A program made the position numbers and the translations under genes. The notes beneath the pieces were generated by a model. The model did no database searches and was not told where the DNA came from. It saw nothing but the letters and a program-made list of their open reading frames with translations. Shown one piece after another: positions 47,977 to 58,325 of a stretch of DNA of 64,000 nt (the stretch's first letter is position 1; every line of letters begins with the position of its first letter). This stretch comes from Manduca sexta (Eukaryota; Arthropoda; Insecta; Lepidoptera; Sphingidae), in assembly GCF_014839805.1 (NCBI RefSeq), contig NC_051116.1:7297556-7361555 (forward strand), read 5' to 3'.

Positions 47977-48678
47977 TTAAGTCATACTGTATATCGGAAA
48001 CAGACCCATACTGATAAATATCTGAACGGTGAATCTCATCACCACCCAAAACAGTTAGCTACCGTGGGCAAATCTTTGTTTCAGAGAGCACAAGGAATCT
48101 GTGACGAGAAACACCTGGCCGCTGAGCTGCAACATGTCAAGCAAGTACTGCGAGACAACAAGCTCCAAATTCCACGCCGCCGTCACAGAAACCGAGTGAA
48201 ACCAGCCACAGTTGAACGTGTTCCGGTTGTATTACCATATGTAAGAGGAGTCACCGACAAGATTGGCTACATCCTGAAGCGTGCTTCCATAAAAACTTAT
48301 TTTAAGCCGCCTAAGAAGATTAGTCAATTTTTACCACCTGTCAAGTGTCACATACCTCTACAAGAACCGGGAGTATACAAAATAGATTGCAACTGTGGCC
48401 TCTCTTATATCGGGCAAACAAAAAGAAATATAGGGACCCGCGTAAAAGAACATATAGCTGACGTGAAACACCGACGCTCGACGAAGTCTGCAGTCGCTGA
48501 ACACTCTGAGGGAGGTGCCAATCATTATCTGCGACTAGACAAGCCACAAATCCTCGCCAAAGAACACCGATTCCTGCCTAGGATGATTCGCGAGGCTATT
48601 GAAATTAAAAACATCCTAATTTCAATAGGGAAGATGGTTGGAAGCTTGCACAAGCCTGGGATCCAGTTCTACATTTAA
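47977..48678 (+). pseudogene. Penelope-like polyprotein C-terminus: RT end plus GIY-YIG endonuclease (5'-truncated)
   Basis: The frame is open from the inverted junction to TAA at 48676-48678, about 230 codons. The N-terminal part contains HTVYRKQTHTDKYLN followed by SHHHPKQ, a hallmark of the C-terminal region of Penelope-type reverse transcriptases. A basic linker (RRRHRNR) and an RA..I helix follow. The C-terminal half is the GIY-YIG nuclease: GVYKIDCNCG, then SYIGQTKRNIGTRVKEH, giving the GVY and YIG strands, the catalytic Arg region, paired Cys and a later His-rich ADVKHRR. The catalytic core of the RT (YxDD) is missing because of 5' truncation, so it cannot move on its own. The element family copies itself by target-primed reverse transcription, with the nuclease nicking DNA. 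Confidence 0.88.
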
Positions 48679-48848
48679 TTAAATCGGAACCCAAAAGACC
48701 GGCTGCCAGACTTCAAGACACTGTGAGCTCATTCTGCGTAGATCGGACCACCAACAGCTAAAATTTTAAAAAATTTAAAAAAGTTGTATAATTGTAAAAT
48801 GTAGGTAAATATTGTAACTTTGACTTTACGGATGAACAACACCTCAGT

Positions 48849-48892
48849 CCCCCGTGACCATGAAGGCTGCAAAGTCTTCGAAACGTCGGGAG
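48849..48892 (+). ncRNA. hammerhead-ribozyme-like module in PLE tail (degenerate)
   Basis: The tail contains cccgtgaccatgaag, a short loop, then cttcgaaacgtcgggag. GAAG...CTTC can pair as stem II, CGAAACGTC matches the GAA / short stem III / C17 part of a type I hammerhead, and CCC...GGG can form stem I. The usual CUGANGA box is replaced by ccatgaa, so activity is doubtful. Penelope-like elements are known to carry minimal hammerheads (Cervera and de la Pena). The inverted arm has the mirror copy near 47143-47186. Confidence 0.35.
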
Positions 48893-48975
48893 AAAATAAA
48901 ATACTAGCACCGCGATAGAATCCGAAAATTAGTTTAATTTCAATGTCTAACATTCGCGTAAACATAAGAAATCAT

Positions 48976-48990
48976 TAATCTATCCGTATT
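48976..48990. repeat. target-site duplication, right (PLE)
   Basis: Exact 15-bp copy of 47079-47093, marking the far boundary of the inverted PLE pair. Confidence 0.85.
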
Positions 48991-49286
48991 TCATTCTAAC
49001 ATACATTCGAACATCTTCACAAATATATTTTAATAAGGCAAGTTGTATAAAAGGGACTCTAAAGAGATCCGACGGTTGATTTTTATAGAAGAAAGTCGCG
49101 ATGATACCAACTTTTCTAATACACATTTGTCTCATATTTAATTGTAATAATGCTTTGTTACCTCTAATTGAATTGTCGTTTGCAACTATAAATGCATAAG
49201 TAGCATTTGAACAAAAAGCTGTAGTAATATATGCTATTGTTAAGGTTTGATAGTGTTAGATACTTAGTTGATGCAACTTTAATAAT

Positions 49287-49474
49287 AATAATATCAGCCC
49301 TGTATTATATACTTGCCCACTGCTGAGCACGGGCCTCCTCTACTACTGAGAGGGATTAGGCCTTAGTCCACCACGCTGGCCTAGTGCGGATTGGTAGACT
49401 TCACACACTTTCGAAATTCCTGTAGAGAACTTCTCAGATGTGCAGATTTCCTCACGATGTTTTCCTTCACCGGT
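49287..49474 (-). mobile_element. SINE group A, 5'-truncated, with 17-bp TSD
   Basis: Reversed copy from atcagccctgtattatatac to gttttccttcaccg. Flanked exactly by atgcaactttaataata at 49271-49287 and 49475-49491. Little diverged, so probably young. Confidence 0.9.
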
Positions 49475-49910
49475 ATGCAACTTTAATAATAAATAAATAC
49501 ACTTTTAACTATTTTATTTTGTTAGCATAAACCTGGCAACACTAGCTAATGTTCTTCAATAGAAACAAGGTCCTTGGCAATAATTACAGCGACACTGGCA
49601 ATGAACAAACAAACGCATTCATTGGCGCAATTGCGGTCCGTGAATTGTGACCCGACTTCGCAATGACTCAGTATATGAGAACATTTTTGTATTAAAATAG
49701 GAATTTTAGTTTATACTCTTTGGTTATTTTTATACTAGCTGACGAGGTTTGATGAAAAGTTGGGATAATACTACTAAGAATTTAGTAGATGTTTGGTGTA
49801 ACATTGCGCTGGTCACTAGACCTATAATTACTCAAAGGTCCAATAATGATTTGTGCTACAATGTTCAAATATAAAAATATACTCGAGAATATCAGAGAAT
49901 TATTGAGAAC

Positions 49911-50082
49911 TTAGGTATGCACGTTTCCTCACGGTGTTTTCCTTCACCATTAAAGCAAGTGATAATTCACAAAGAATACACACATAACTTTAGAAAAGTC
50001 AGAGGTTTGCCCGTGTATTTTGAACCTGCAGACATTCGTCTCGGCAGTCCGTTCCACTTCCAACTAGGCTATCGCCGCTTTT
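49911..50082 (-). mobile_element. SINE group A, 5' part
   Basis: Reversed: aggtatgcacgtttcctcac to ccaactaggctatcgccgct. The 3' half is missing. Confidence 0.83.
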
Positions 50083-50429
50083 AAACAATGTGTATTTTAT
50101 CAATATTCACTGCCGAGTATTCTTTTATAGTTTGAAATATTTTCCGTCGAGTCTAAAAAAATCTGTAGACTCACATCTACATATCCGTAAACGTTTTGCA
50201 TAACAAAGTTTGAGAATAAAAAGTCTCGAACAAAATGTAATTCGACACGCATTCCTCCAATATGATTCAGTGGAATAATGTGGGACGAATGTAACGAGAC
50301 GTATCTGGAATGAAAGGAATATTCATTCTTTATCCTGCACAGTTAAGAAAGCTTGGTATGAAAACTGGAGTCCAAAAATAACCGACAAAGAGTGTGTTGA
50401 TAGATTGGGTTACTAAATGTTTGATGCCA

Positions 50430-50760
50430 CTGCGCCCGATGGTAAGTGAAGTAGGGTCCAATAGAATGTTGACTGACGAGAGATGATTGCTCTTCGACAC
50501 AATTATGCCGGCCTGTTGGTGATAGGTCTCTCGTAGTCGAGATTGGCTGAGTAGGTACCGGACAATGTTTATTTCTGCCATCAAGCAGCAGTGTGTACCT
50601 TTTTGTACCATCAAGCAGCACTAAGCATGTACTGTTTCGGATTGAAGGACATTGCAGTCAGTACTACTGAGCATTGAAACTTAATATCTTGTCTCAGGAT
50701 GACGAGCGCAGTGGAGTTACACGTAGTGTTTGTAAATCAACATTTTGAAACTGTTTATAA
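50430..50760. mobile_element. facing fragments of groups F (-) and D (+)
   Basis: 50430-50518 (gacgagagatgattgctctt, acacaattatgccggcctgt) is F reversed. 50520-50760 (ataggtctctcgtagtcgag, cggattgaaggacattgcag, caggatgacgagcgcagtgg) is D. The D part has an internal duplication of the ccatcaagcagca segment. Confidence 0.65.
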
Positions 50761-51226
50761 TAGTTTAAATAGCTTGTTCGTCCCATAAAATAAACCTACA
50801 TAATAGTTTCTATTAATGTGTTTCATGACATGTCGGTGGCGGCTGCGCAATCTCTTAATTTATTTCACCTGACATTTCATTTTAAGTTATTTAAGTAGAA
50901 TTAAAAAAATATTAAATATTCTTTATTTGCATTAACCTAACCTGCTTAAGTACAATTTGTGATTAATTAGAGCATTCCTTTAATAACAATATTCATTATA
51001 TTATAACCATTAAGGTACAAAGTATGCGTTTCATACCATGACGTAAGCCAGAAGCATTTGTTAAAAGAAAAAGTATAAAAAAACGGTAATTCAGAGCGGT
51101 TTTTTGTGGTGTTCTAAACAGGAAATCAGTGTAAGTAATTATAAACTTTTTAAACAGTAAAACATATGTGAGTGGTTTAAAATGTAGGAGCAAGCGCTAG
51201 AGATATAACTGATATAAGATTAAGGA

Positions 51227-51425
51227 GCCCTATGCAGGTTATGGAGGCGAATCCGTCGTCTAGAAAATACGGGCGTTCTCTTAGAAGGAGGGCTTCCATA
51301 GCGGTATAGGTACGAGGGTTAAAAAAAACCCTATTTACTTATATGGTTATCAAAGCTGTCTTTCGATTAGAAAGCCTGTAGTTTGCAAAAGGACGGATTC
51401 ATTCCACAAGACGGAATAAGATTTC
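51227..51425. repeat. foldback hairpin element (group M)
   Basis: Two arms, gccctatgcaggttatggag...gcggtataggtacgagg and ctatttacttatatggttat...gacggaataagat, are imperfect complements. Same family as 62536-62728. Confidence 0.6.
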
Positions 51426-51429
51426 CTGA

Positions 51430-52200
51430 CTATGTATTTATTATTTTATTTTTAGGTTATGATTAAAATATGGTGCAATTTTTAAATGTCGTTACACTAT
51501 TAATTTGGGTCTCTTAATGAAAAAAATATTTTGTAGTATTTGTGTTAGTGTTTTTATTTATTTAAAATAACTTCGATCTTACAATCTTTATATGTCAATT
51601 GCGAGGTTTTCGAATAGAAGAAATCAGTTCAGAGGCAAAAAACAACAAAAAATAATTTAGTGCTTTTTAGATAATTATAATTACGTTCGCAATGATTAAG
51701 TTGTTGTCAATGGTCATTCTTATCCTTAACAAAAGTATATACTACTAAACCGCTATCTTTCGGTCCTTTATACCCCACACAAAGTACTAAAGGGTACTAT
51801 TAACCCTGCGCCGACAGCTCGCTTCGTTAACCCCCGTTAATACGTATTACCCGCCGACTGACGTGCTCATTTGACGGTTTATTTCGTTTTTTGTATTAAT
51901 AGAGTTTTGTTACACCCTGTATAAGGCTTAATGATTAATTATTAGGGTGATTTTATTGTTAATGATTTGGTTAAGAGGTACTGGGGAAATAAAAATAAAG
52001 TAGAATATTTCAATACAAATTAATATATTATTTATATATAAATTACTGTAAATTGTATAGGTACGCTTTACCTAAATCGTTCCTCAGTACTTTTTTTAAC
52101 TTGACTCTACGTTTGTTATTCTGGCAAGGGCCGGCTTATACAAACACCACGGACTTTTAGCAGTGGGCAAGTTCAAACAGGCAATCCACCTTTAGCCACA
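51430..52200. other. no gene seen
   Basis: AT-rich. 51800-51880 is locally CpG-richer (ccctgcgccgacagctcgct) without an identified role. Confidence 0.4.
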
Positions 52201-52204
52201 TATG

Positions 52205-52380
52205 TTCTGTCCCATGATGTGATTGGAGGCGAGCCTATCGCCATATCTGCACAAATTAGATCACAGATGTGATAGTGAGCAGAAAACCTAAATATCACTT
52301 TGCCCAACCCGGGATTGGAACCCAAGACCTCTCAGAACCAGGTACGCAATACAACCGCCCCGAGGCAGTCTAGTATAGTC
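52205..52380 (-). mobile_element. tRNA-derived SINE (group C)
   Basis: Reversed head: gactgcctcggggcggttgt (A box) and gggttccaatcccgggttgg (B box), then a body ending in gtgattggaggcgagcctat. Confidence 0.7.
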
Positions 52381-52444
52381 CATTATTTGTGAATACAGGT
52401 TTTAACCAGTAATAACCAGATAATACAGTTAAAATTCAACATTA

Positions 52445-52620
52445 TGATGAGGAAAAGTCTTTACGTTTTTAGTAGCAAAATCTTTGAAACTATTGAATCA
52501 TTTTTTTTTTACACCAATAGGAAGCTATAATACTCTAGAATGCTATAGGCTACTTTTTCTCCCAGGAAAATATCTAGAAAAAAATATTCACTTGGATGTG
52601 TCTGGCAAAAGCTAGTAAGT
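52445..52620 (-). mobile_element. degenerate retroposon (group H)
   Basis: Reversed: ataggctactttttctccca, gtgtctggcaaaagctagta. Confidence 0.5.
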
Positions 52621-52904
52621 CATAATTTAATCGGATTTCCGAAGCCACTAACACCGCGCCCACACCAGAACTCACCCCGCATCAAAATATTTGTATGTCT
52701 CCCCTCTGACGTCTATATCAAACATTTAATATTGATTGTCTACAGGAGTTTTGGTGTAAGCGATTTGCAGTAAATAGGGGACCAGTAGGGGCCCATTAAG
52801 GGACCCTTGTTATTCTTTGTCTAATGTCCTTGGTGATAGCGTATTTGGGCTGTGAAATGGTTCTGTGTTTGATATAGGAGAATATATTTGTTTTTTATTC
52901 TAAA

Positions 52905-53192
52905 CCAGTTGACCTGACAGACGTTGTCCTGTCTTAACTATGTATGCACGCGCGCGTTCTGTCGATCGCTGACAGTTATTTCAAACCACTGACAGTTATG
53001 TAAACTTAATATTGTCGTTAGGTTTTCTTAAATTTTCTAATTTACCGCGTAATTTTTTGATTTTTTTCTCTCATAAGATCCTTCTCCTGACAATAACAAA
53101 CACAACAAAAAAAATATAATGAAATCGGTCCAGCCGTTCACTCGCGATGTCGTGACCAAGAGAAATAGGAATTAATTTTTATAGTATATAAG
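52905..53192 (+). mobile_element. retroposon 'agctgacccg' type (group I)
   Basis: gttgacctgacagacgttgt start, gaaatcggtccagccgttca and a tttatagtatataagattt end. Longer than the copy at 24593-24830, which lacks the 'tgacagttat' segment. Confidence 0.65.
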
Positions 53193-53232
53193 ATTTCGTG
53201 AGATGCAAAATGGTCGATACAATTGCAAAGGG

Positions 53233-53365
53233 TCCGTTAACTTGATTCCTGTCGACTTTCGTAATTCAAGTAAAATTAAATTTTTGGAATGATTTGTAGA
53301 CCTCATTAATGCATAAATAAATATTGTGTTGGGTTCCCTTTCGGAAAATTTCTCCATTCATCAAT
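53233..53365 (+). repeat. unclassified dispersed repeat (group S)
   Basis: Second copy of 44110-44275. Confidence 0.5.
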
Positions 53366-53588
53366 GGTTCGATATGATCTTTATTACATATAAATGAAAA
53401 TAAGTTCAACAAATCGTAGTGCTTTAGATGTATTCGTGTTTATCGTTTCGGCTAATCGGATCTGATTTCCAAAATGGTATCAATGCAAAGCCTTAAGCCA
53501 CATTATCATTCAGTACTATAGAATATAGATATTTTTTAAAGGGAGGTTTGACGGTCAATGCTGCGTGATCTAGTACCTTTATTCATTA

Positions 53589-54240
53589 CTAGCTTCCGCT
53601 CGCAGCTTCGCCCGCGTGGATTTCGGACTTCAAAAATGGAGGAGGTGCTCAATTTGTCGGGATGTTTTTTTAATGTATGGTGGTATGCAGGTGGTCCGAT
53701 TGTCCGGTCAGGGTCTGATGATGGGATCCTGGTGAAATCGAAGGAATCTTATAGCATGATTCAGTATTCACGCGTGATGGCTTATTATTAGCGTATTTCA
53801 TGTATAACTTTGGTGTTTCTATACCGATTTCTATGATTCTTTTTTATGAAATATTTAATAATGTTAACTTTTTAATTAGGGATGACTGAGAGTGTTATAA
53901 ACGTAAGAGTAGACAAATATAATAAGAATGCTTCGAACTGCTAAGCTATCGGGAGTTACACGTGTTATTGTGAGTCAACCATAAAAGATAGACATATGCT
54001 GTCGTGGGATATATTTTACATAATTTTAAGGAGAACATTTCCGTCATACATGATTTCTGCGTAGCTTTAACCATTAAGGTTGCACACGCGACAGACAGAC
54101 AGACAGACAGACAGACAAAAATTTTACTAATTGCATTTTTGGCATCAGTATCGATCCCTAATCACCCCCTGATAGTTATTTTGGGAATATATTTCATGTA
54201 CAGAATTGACCTCTCTACAGATTTATTATAAGTATAGATT
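53589..54240 (+). mobile_element. retroposon (group G), with (acag)n microsatellite
   Basis: 53589-53750 and 54080-54240 match the two ends of 8164-8670 almost exactly. The middle is longer and includes catacatgatttctgcgtag. An acagacag run at 54090-54115 sits just before the conserved caaaaattttactaattgca tail. Confidence 0.75.
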
Positions 54241-54317
54241 TCAAAGTTCAATGTTATCGTGTTTACCTTAACGAAAGTTTCTTGACAGTTTAGTTTCATA
54301 GGAAAGATGTTTACTGG

Positions 54318-54610
54318 TCGTAGGTCTCCTATGTGAGAGTCAGCCTAGGTAGGTACTACCGCAATATCTATTTCTACCGCCTAACAGCAGTGAGTAATCT
54401 CTGTTGTGTTCCGGTTTGAAAGATATTGTAGCCAGTGTAACTACTGGACATAAGACTTAACATCTCATGTCTCAGGATAGTGAGCGCAGTAGAATACCAA
54501 ACAATACTTTGTAGTTCAAGGTGTTAGATGGTATTTCTACTGTTTACGGATGGTCGTATCGCTTACCATCAGACCAACGGCAAGCTCGTCTCGACATTCA
54601 AAGCGATATA
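54318..54610 (+). mobile_element. LINE 3'-end-like retroposon (group D), near full length
   Basis: cgtaggtctcctatgtgaga, ccggtttgaaagatattgta, gcttaccatcagaccaacgg, and a T-rich run after the end. Confidence 0.75.
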
Positions 54611-54948
54611 TTTTTTTTTGTCTCTGGACCTCAGAGGCGGCTGTTTAGACTTCATAGTTCAATGCTGGTAAGGAATGATAAAAGTGACTCTAAAATAACC
54701 CTTACTAACACCCGCATGATTAAATCATAAGTTATGTTAAGCATACTAAATTAGTATGGATGGTTTTTACTAATTCTTAATAGTTGCGTCTCTGTCCGCC
54801 GTATGTGCGAGGGGGATGCAAGATAACCCGTGAGAAAGAATTTTGAGTGATATTTATTACGTTTTGTTTATTAAACAATGCTGAGTCATGTGTGAAGCAC
54901 ACGTTAGGACTACGTAGATCTATTTGATGTATATTTTAATTTAATAAT

Positions 54949-55260
54949 AGCAACCCTGTATATTGTTGTATAGTTGGCCATTGGTTTCTTCTACTGAGAG
55001 GGTTTAGGCCTTAGTCCATCACGCTGGCCTAGTGCGGATTGATAACACGTCGCACACCCACGAAAATTCCTATAGAGAACTTCTCAGGTATGCAGATTTC
55101 CTCACGATGTTTTCCTTCACCGTTAAAGCAAGCGATAATTCACAAAGAACACACACATATATATATTTTTTAAACGTCAGAAGTGTGTGCTCTTGGGATT
55201 TGAACCTGCGGACATTCGTCTTGGCAGTCCGTTCCACAACCAACTAGGCTATCGCCGCTT
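54949..55260 (-). mobile_element. SINE group A, full length
   Basis: Reversed, with intact B box (gggatttgaacct reversed) and ccaactaggctatcgccgct head. Confidence 0.87.
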
Positions 55261-55529
55261 CATTGCAATAAAAAAACAATATTTAAAGAAATATTTAAGA
55301 AAGTACTAGCATACGGCAAGCTGCAGTTAACTCGGACTATTATTGATTCTTTAAACATAAATTAAGTATGTGTGAAGTGTTGCTGTGGAGGTCACACAGC
55401 TCTCAATATGAAGTGGACACTTAGCATTAATATTGAAGTAATGGCGCTTAAAAGTCCTCGTGAACTACGAACTTTGGAATATTTACATAAATAATATCTT
55501 TACGGCTACGTGAGAGTGTTACAATTAAT

Positions 55530-55775
55530 ATTTCAGCGTCGAGAGAATCGTACACAAGTCAAAACCCGTTATAGTGGTCCACGTAAGTGTCGCGTTCCGT
55601 GATCAGCCTGTGTATCTGGTTCCAACAGGTCGGCATAATTGTGTCGACTGTCGATGCAATCATCTCTCATCAGTCGACATTCTATAGTTACTACACATAT
55701 TATCATTTATTTGGGAGTAGATTAGAGTGACTTTTGTATTTGGTCGGCTTATACATTTATGTGAAGAGTATCATT
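55530..55775 (+). repeat. group F fragment followed by group P repeat
   Basis: 55530-55682 matches F (ggcataattgtgtcgactgt). 55695-55775 matches the P repeat at 32695. Confidence 0.6.
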
Positions 55776-55827
55776 TACCTAGATGTAGAACGAGTAATTT
55801 ATTTTGTCTTTACCAATGAGAAAGTAT

Positions 55828-55997
55828 AACGATTTCTTATGTTTACGCGAATGTTAGACATTGAAATAAAACATTTTTTCCGGATTCTATCGCGGTCAGT
55901 CCCCCTCGTGACCATGAAGGCTGCAAAGTCTTCGAAACGTCGGGAGAAAAATAAAATACAAAAAACCGCGATAGAATCTGGAAAATTAGTTTAATTT
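55828..55997. mobile_element. mini Penelope-like element with 14-bp TSD and HHR-like core
   Basis: About 170 bp. The left arm is the reversed PLE terminus (terminal motif, attgaaataaaac, then cggattctatcgcggt). The right arm ends accgcgatagaatctgg and ttagtttaatttcaatg, its inverted complement over about 37 bp. Only the hammerhead-like module (55905-55946) and a short A-rich stretch lie between. It is flanked by caatgagaaagtat at 55814-55827 and 55998-56011. It is non-coding and compact. Confidence 0.75.
55905..55946 (+). ncRNA. hammerhead-ribozyme-like module (mini-PLE)
   Basis: Nearly identical to 48849-48892: ctcgtgaccatgaag, loop, cttcgaaacgtcgggag. The GAAACGTC core is intact and the CUGANGA box is diverged. 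It sits between inverted repeats. Confidence 0.33.
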
Positions 55998-56234
55998 CAA
56001 TGAGAAAGTATTTATATCGTAGTATCCCTTAAACGCCACACAAACTGGCTTGTTCGTTCTTAACTCCAAATATTTGAAGGTTGGAGGGCAGAGGTCCTCG
56101 CGTCTTGACCTCGTTGTAACGGGCCCTCTTCATATTAACATATAGATACTTGAAATATCTACTAGTTTCATATTACTGCTTACGCTCTAAATTGTGGGAG
56201 GTTGAAGATTTGTATTTGGATGGTGACTGTGGGC

Positions 56235-56320
56235 GATTTTATCTTCTATTGGCTCTGGGATATAGGTTCGAATCTCATATCGGGTAATCAATATTAATAT
56301 ATTTGTAGGTTTTTCTGAGG
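56235..56320 (+). repeat. tRNA-like SINE head fragment
   Basis: ttctattggctctgggatat, then B box ggttcgaatctcatatcggg. No matching acceptor stem, so not a tRNA gene. Confidence 0.4.
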
Positions 56321-56489
56321 CTGTTTATTTCTAAACATTGTAACAGATAGGCGGCCAAAAAGTACACTACAATGTTTTTCAAAATGCGTTATAATGTGTG
56401 TTGGGTCAACCCCATATTGTTAGATAAAGATAGGAGATTAATCTACAAATATATTTTTATACGGTTTCATTACTTCGGTGGCAAAGTTT

Positions 56490-56775
56490 TAATTGTACGC
56501 GATACGAGTCCGACTACCGCGCTGAGGTCCTGGGTCCGAATCCCGGGTCGGGCCAAAATAATTGTGACTGGGTTTTTCTATCACAAATTACTCAGTCGCA
56601 GCTCGGAGTTTGGAAGTTGGTGGTGTGATACCCTCGTGCCTCGGAAAGCACGTAAAGCTGTTGGTTCTGCGCCTGATCTCTCTCCGGTCATGTCGGATTG
56701 CGTCTCACCGGACTATGAGAAGGAACAGAGACTGCGTACTTGGTTTATCTCTGTTGAGCTTGTCCGCCGCGACCA
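56490..56775 (+). mobile_element. tRNA-derived SINE (group B), best copy
   Basis: Head with B box gggtccgaatcccgggtcgg, then ctgggtttttctatcacaaa, cagtcgcagctcggagtttg, cggaaagcacgtaaagctgt, catgtcggattgcgtctcac. The overlapping 158- and 99-codon frames are fortuitous. Confidence 0.8.
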
Positions 56776-56824
56776 AAATTCGGTTAGGAAATCATATGAT
56801 CTGTTTCAGTTTGTTTCAACAATT

Positions 56825-56970
56825 TTATTGTTTTATTTGTTTATTTAAAATTTTATTGTTCACCGTAAATATAAAACAAGAGAAAATTGCATACAGATGG
56901 TGGAAATGATTAAAACATCGGTGGTACAAATGGCGGTCTTATCGCTCGAGGCAACCTCTACCAGATAACC
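56825..56970 (-). mobile_element. LINE 3' end (group K)
   Basis: Reversed tail then gtacaaatggcggtcttatc and gctcgaggcaacctctacca; close to 43099-43222. Confidence 0.6.
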
Positions 56971-56984
56971 ATTAGACGTAGATG

Positions 56985-58140
56985 ATAAAAATAGTCGAAA
57001 GGTCAGTTATTAGGTATTTCAGTGTTTCAGTGAGGTACAATGACGTCATTGCTTCAATGTTCAGTGCTATTAACTTTCCCGCATACTGCCAGATCGATTC
57101 GCGGTACCATTTAACTGGCAAAGTATCTTCCGGTTTACATTTGGGTGAATTAACACTTCACTACTATCGTATCTCACTCGGATTATGATCGTATTTCGTA
57201 CTTGATTGTTTACTACTCGAAAGTGTTTCGTTGTAAATATTTTGAGTAGTTGTTAGCGAAATTTCAAATTATCTTTCAAAGATCGCTTGTCGATTTAAAA
57301 AATCAATATGGCTTTGTTTTTCAATCATGCGTGTTCCGTTAGATTTTATTATGTTATCAAGGAGCCTTATCGCAACTTACAACCATAATGGTTGCTCGTT
57401 GCAAGAATTATGCTAGCTTGAATAACTTAAATTAAGGTTTAATATGTTGCGTTTTATACAAAAAATTTATTGCAAGTCATGCTAAAGTTGGTTTTCATTT
57501 GGAGCATGAAAGCACAGATCGCGGGGTAGATGCATGTCTAAGCAAGATAACGAAACAAGACTGTACCTTCAGTGCTAATGAGGTAATGCGTGCTATTTTG
57601 AGCGCATTGTCGCACTCAACATCTATGCATACTTAATTTTTTGATAATACTTAATAATATTTTAAATATTTCATTGATTTATCGGGACATTTAGAGTCCC
57701 GATCAGGAACAAATCGGGACACATCCCCAGAACTCTGAAAATCAAATCATGACACCTGGCAACATTAGTTACAAATACAGAAATTTGTGTGGAGATGACT
57801 AATCCGGGCGAAAATATATCGCTAGAATATATCTAATATACATATTTCTCTTTTCTCTTAGCGTACTATCGTAAAAAGGCGGCTTGGCTAGGACCCCTGG
57901 TATAAATTCGAGTTAAAACCTCTTGGCTAGCTCCCCTGTGTTCGAGTGAAGATCGAGTTCCAATAGTAGCCCGCGGACAAATTTCACTAATCAAAAGTAA
58001 TTGTTACAATGAGTTATGCACTCGTTTCTTCGTAATGTCTGTTCCCATGTTTATTGGTCAATGGGTTAGCGTTAATTGTAAGTGATATAGTGAAAGTGTA
58101 TGCGACAATTTGGGCGGGAAATTAAGTCTTTTATTCAACT
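56985..58140. other. no gene seen
   Basis: No recognised exon or repeat. Confidence 0.45.
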
Positions 58141-58144
58141 GTAT

Positions 58145-58325
58145 AATTAGGAGAGTAAACTGCGCGTCTTAGTTGTAGTGGCTTTACGGCGTGTAGAATT
58201 AAAACTACTTTTTATTGATATTAATATTCTTCGAAACTTACACTTTTTTATTTTATATCTACGGATTTAGAAACTTATTGTAAATTGTTATTTTCAGGAT
58301 GATAAGTATGTGGTTTCATTTCATC
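58145..58325 (+). repeat. unclassified dispersed repeat (group N)
   Basis: ttcgaaacttacactttttt and gataagtatgtggtttcatt match the 43.3 kb copy. Confidence 0.55.

Larger units (their letters stand above)
47091..48975. mobile_element. Penelope-like element, head-to-head inverted pair
   Basis: Two arms, 47091-47959 (minus) and 48076-48944 (plus), are each 869 nt and are reverse complements of each other with very few differences. A 116-nt spacer belongs to the longer plus copy, and the plus arm continues through a terminal motif to 48975. Each arm carries the end of a Penelope-type ORF followed by a 3' tail. The pair is bounded by a 15-bp direct repeat (taatctatccgtatt), so it entered as one unit. 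Penelope-like elements are known to insert as partial tandem or inverted copies. The target appears to be an older '(g)cccgcg' type retroposon fragment, since flanking sequence on both sides resembles that family. Confidence 0.92.

Noticed and set aside
56500..56555. Functional tRNA gene
   Set aside because: B box is good, but this is the head of a SINE and the 5' half does not fold as a tRNA.
56372..56909. 158- and 99-codon ORFs as genes
   Set aside because: They run through a group B SINE and a LINE tail; the frames match no family and follow repeat boundaries.
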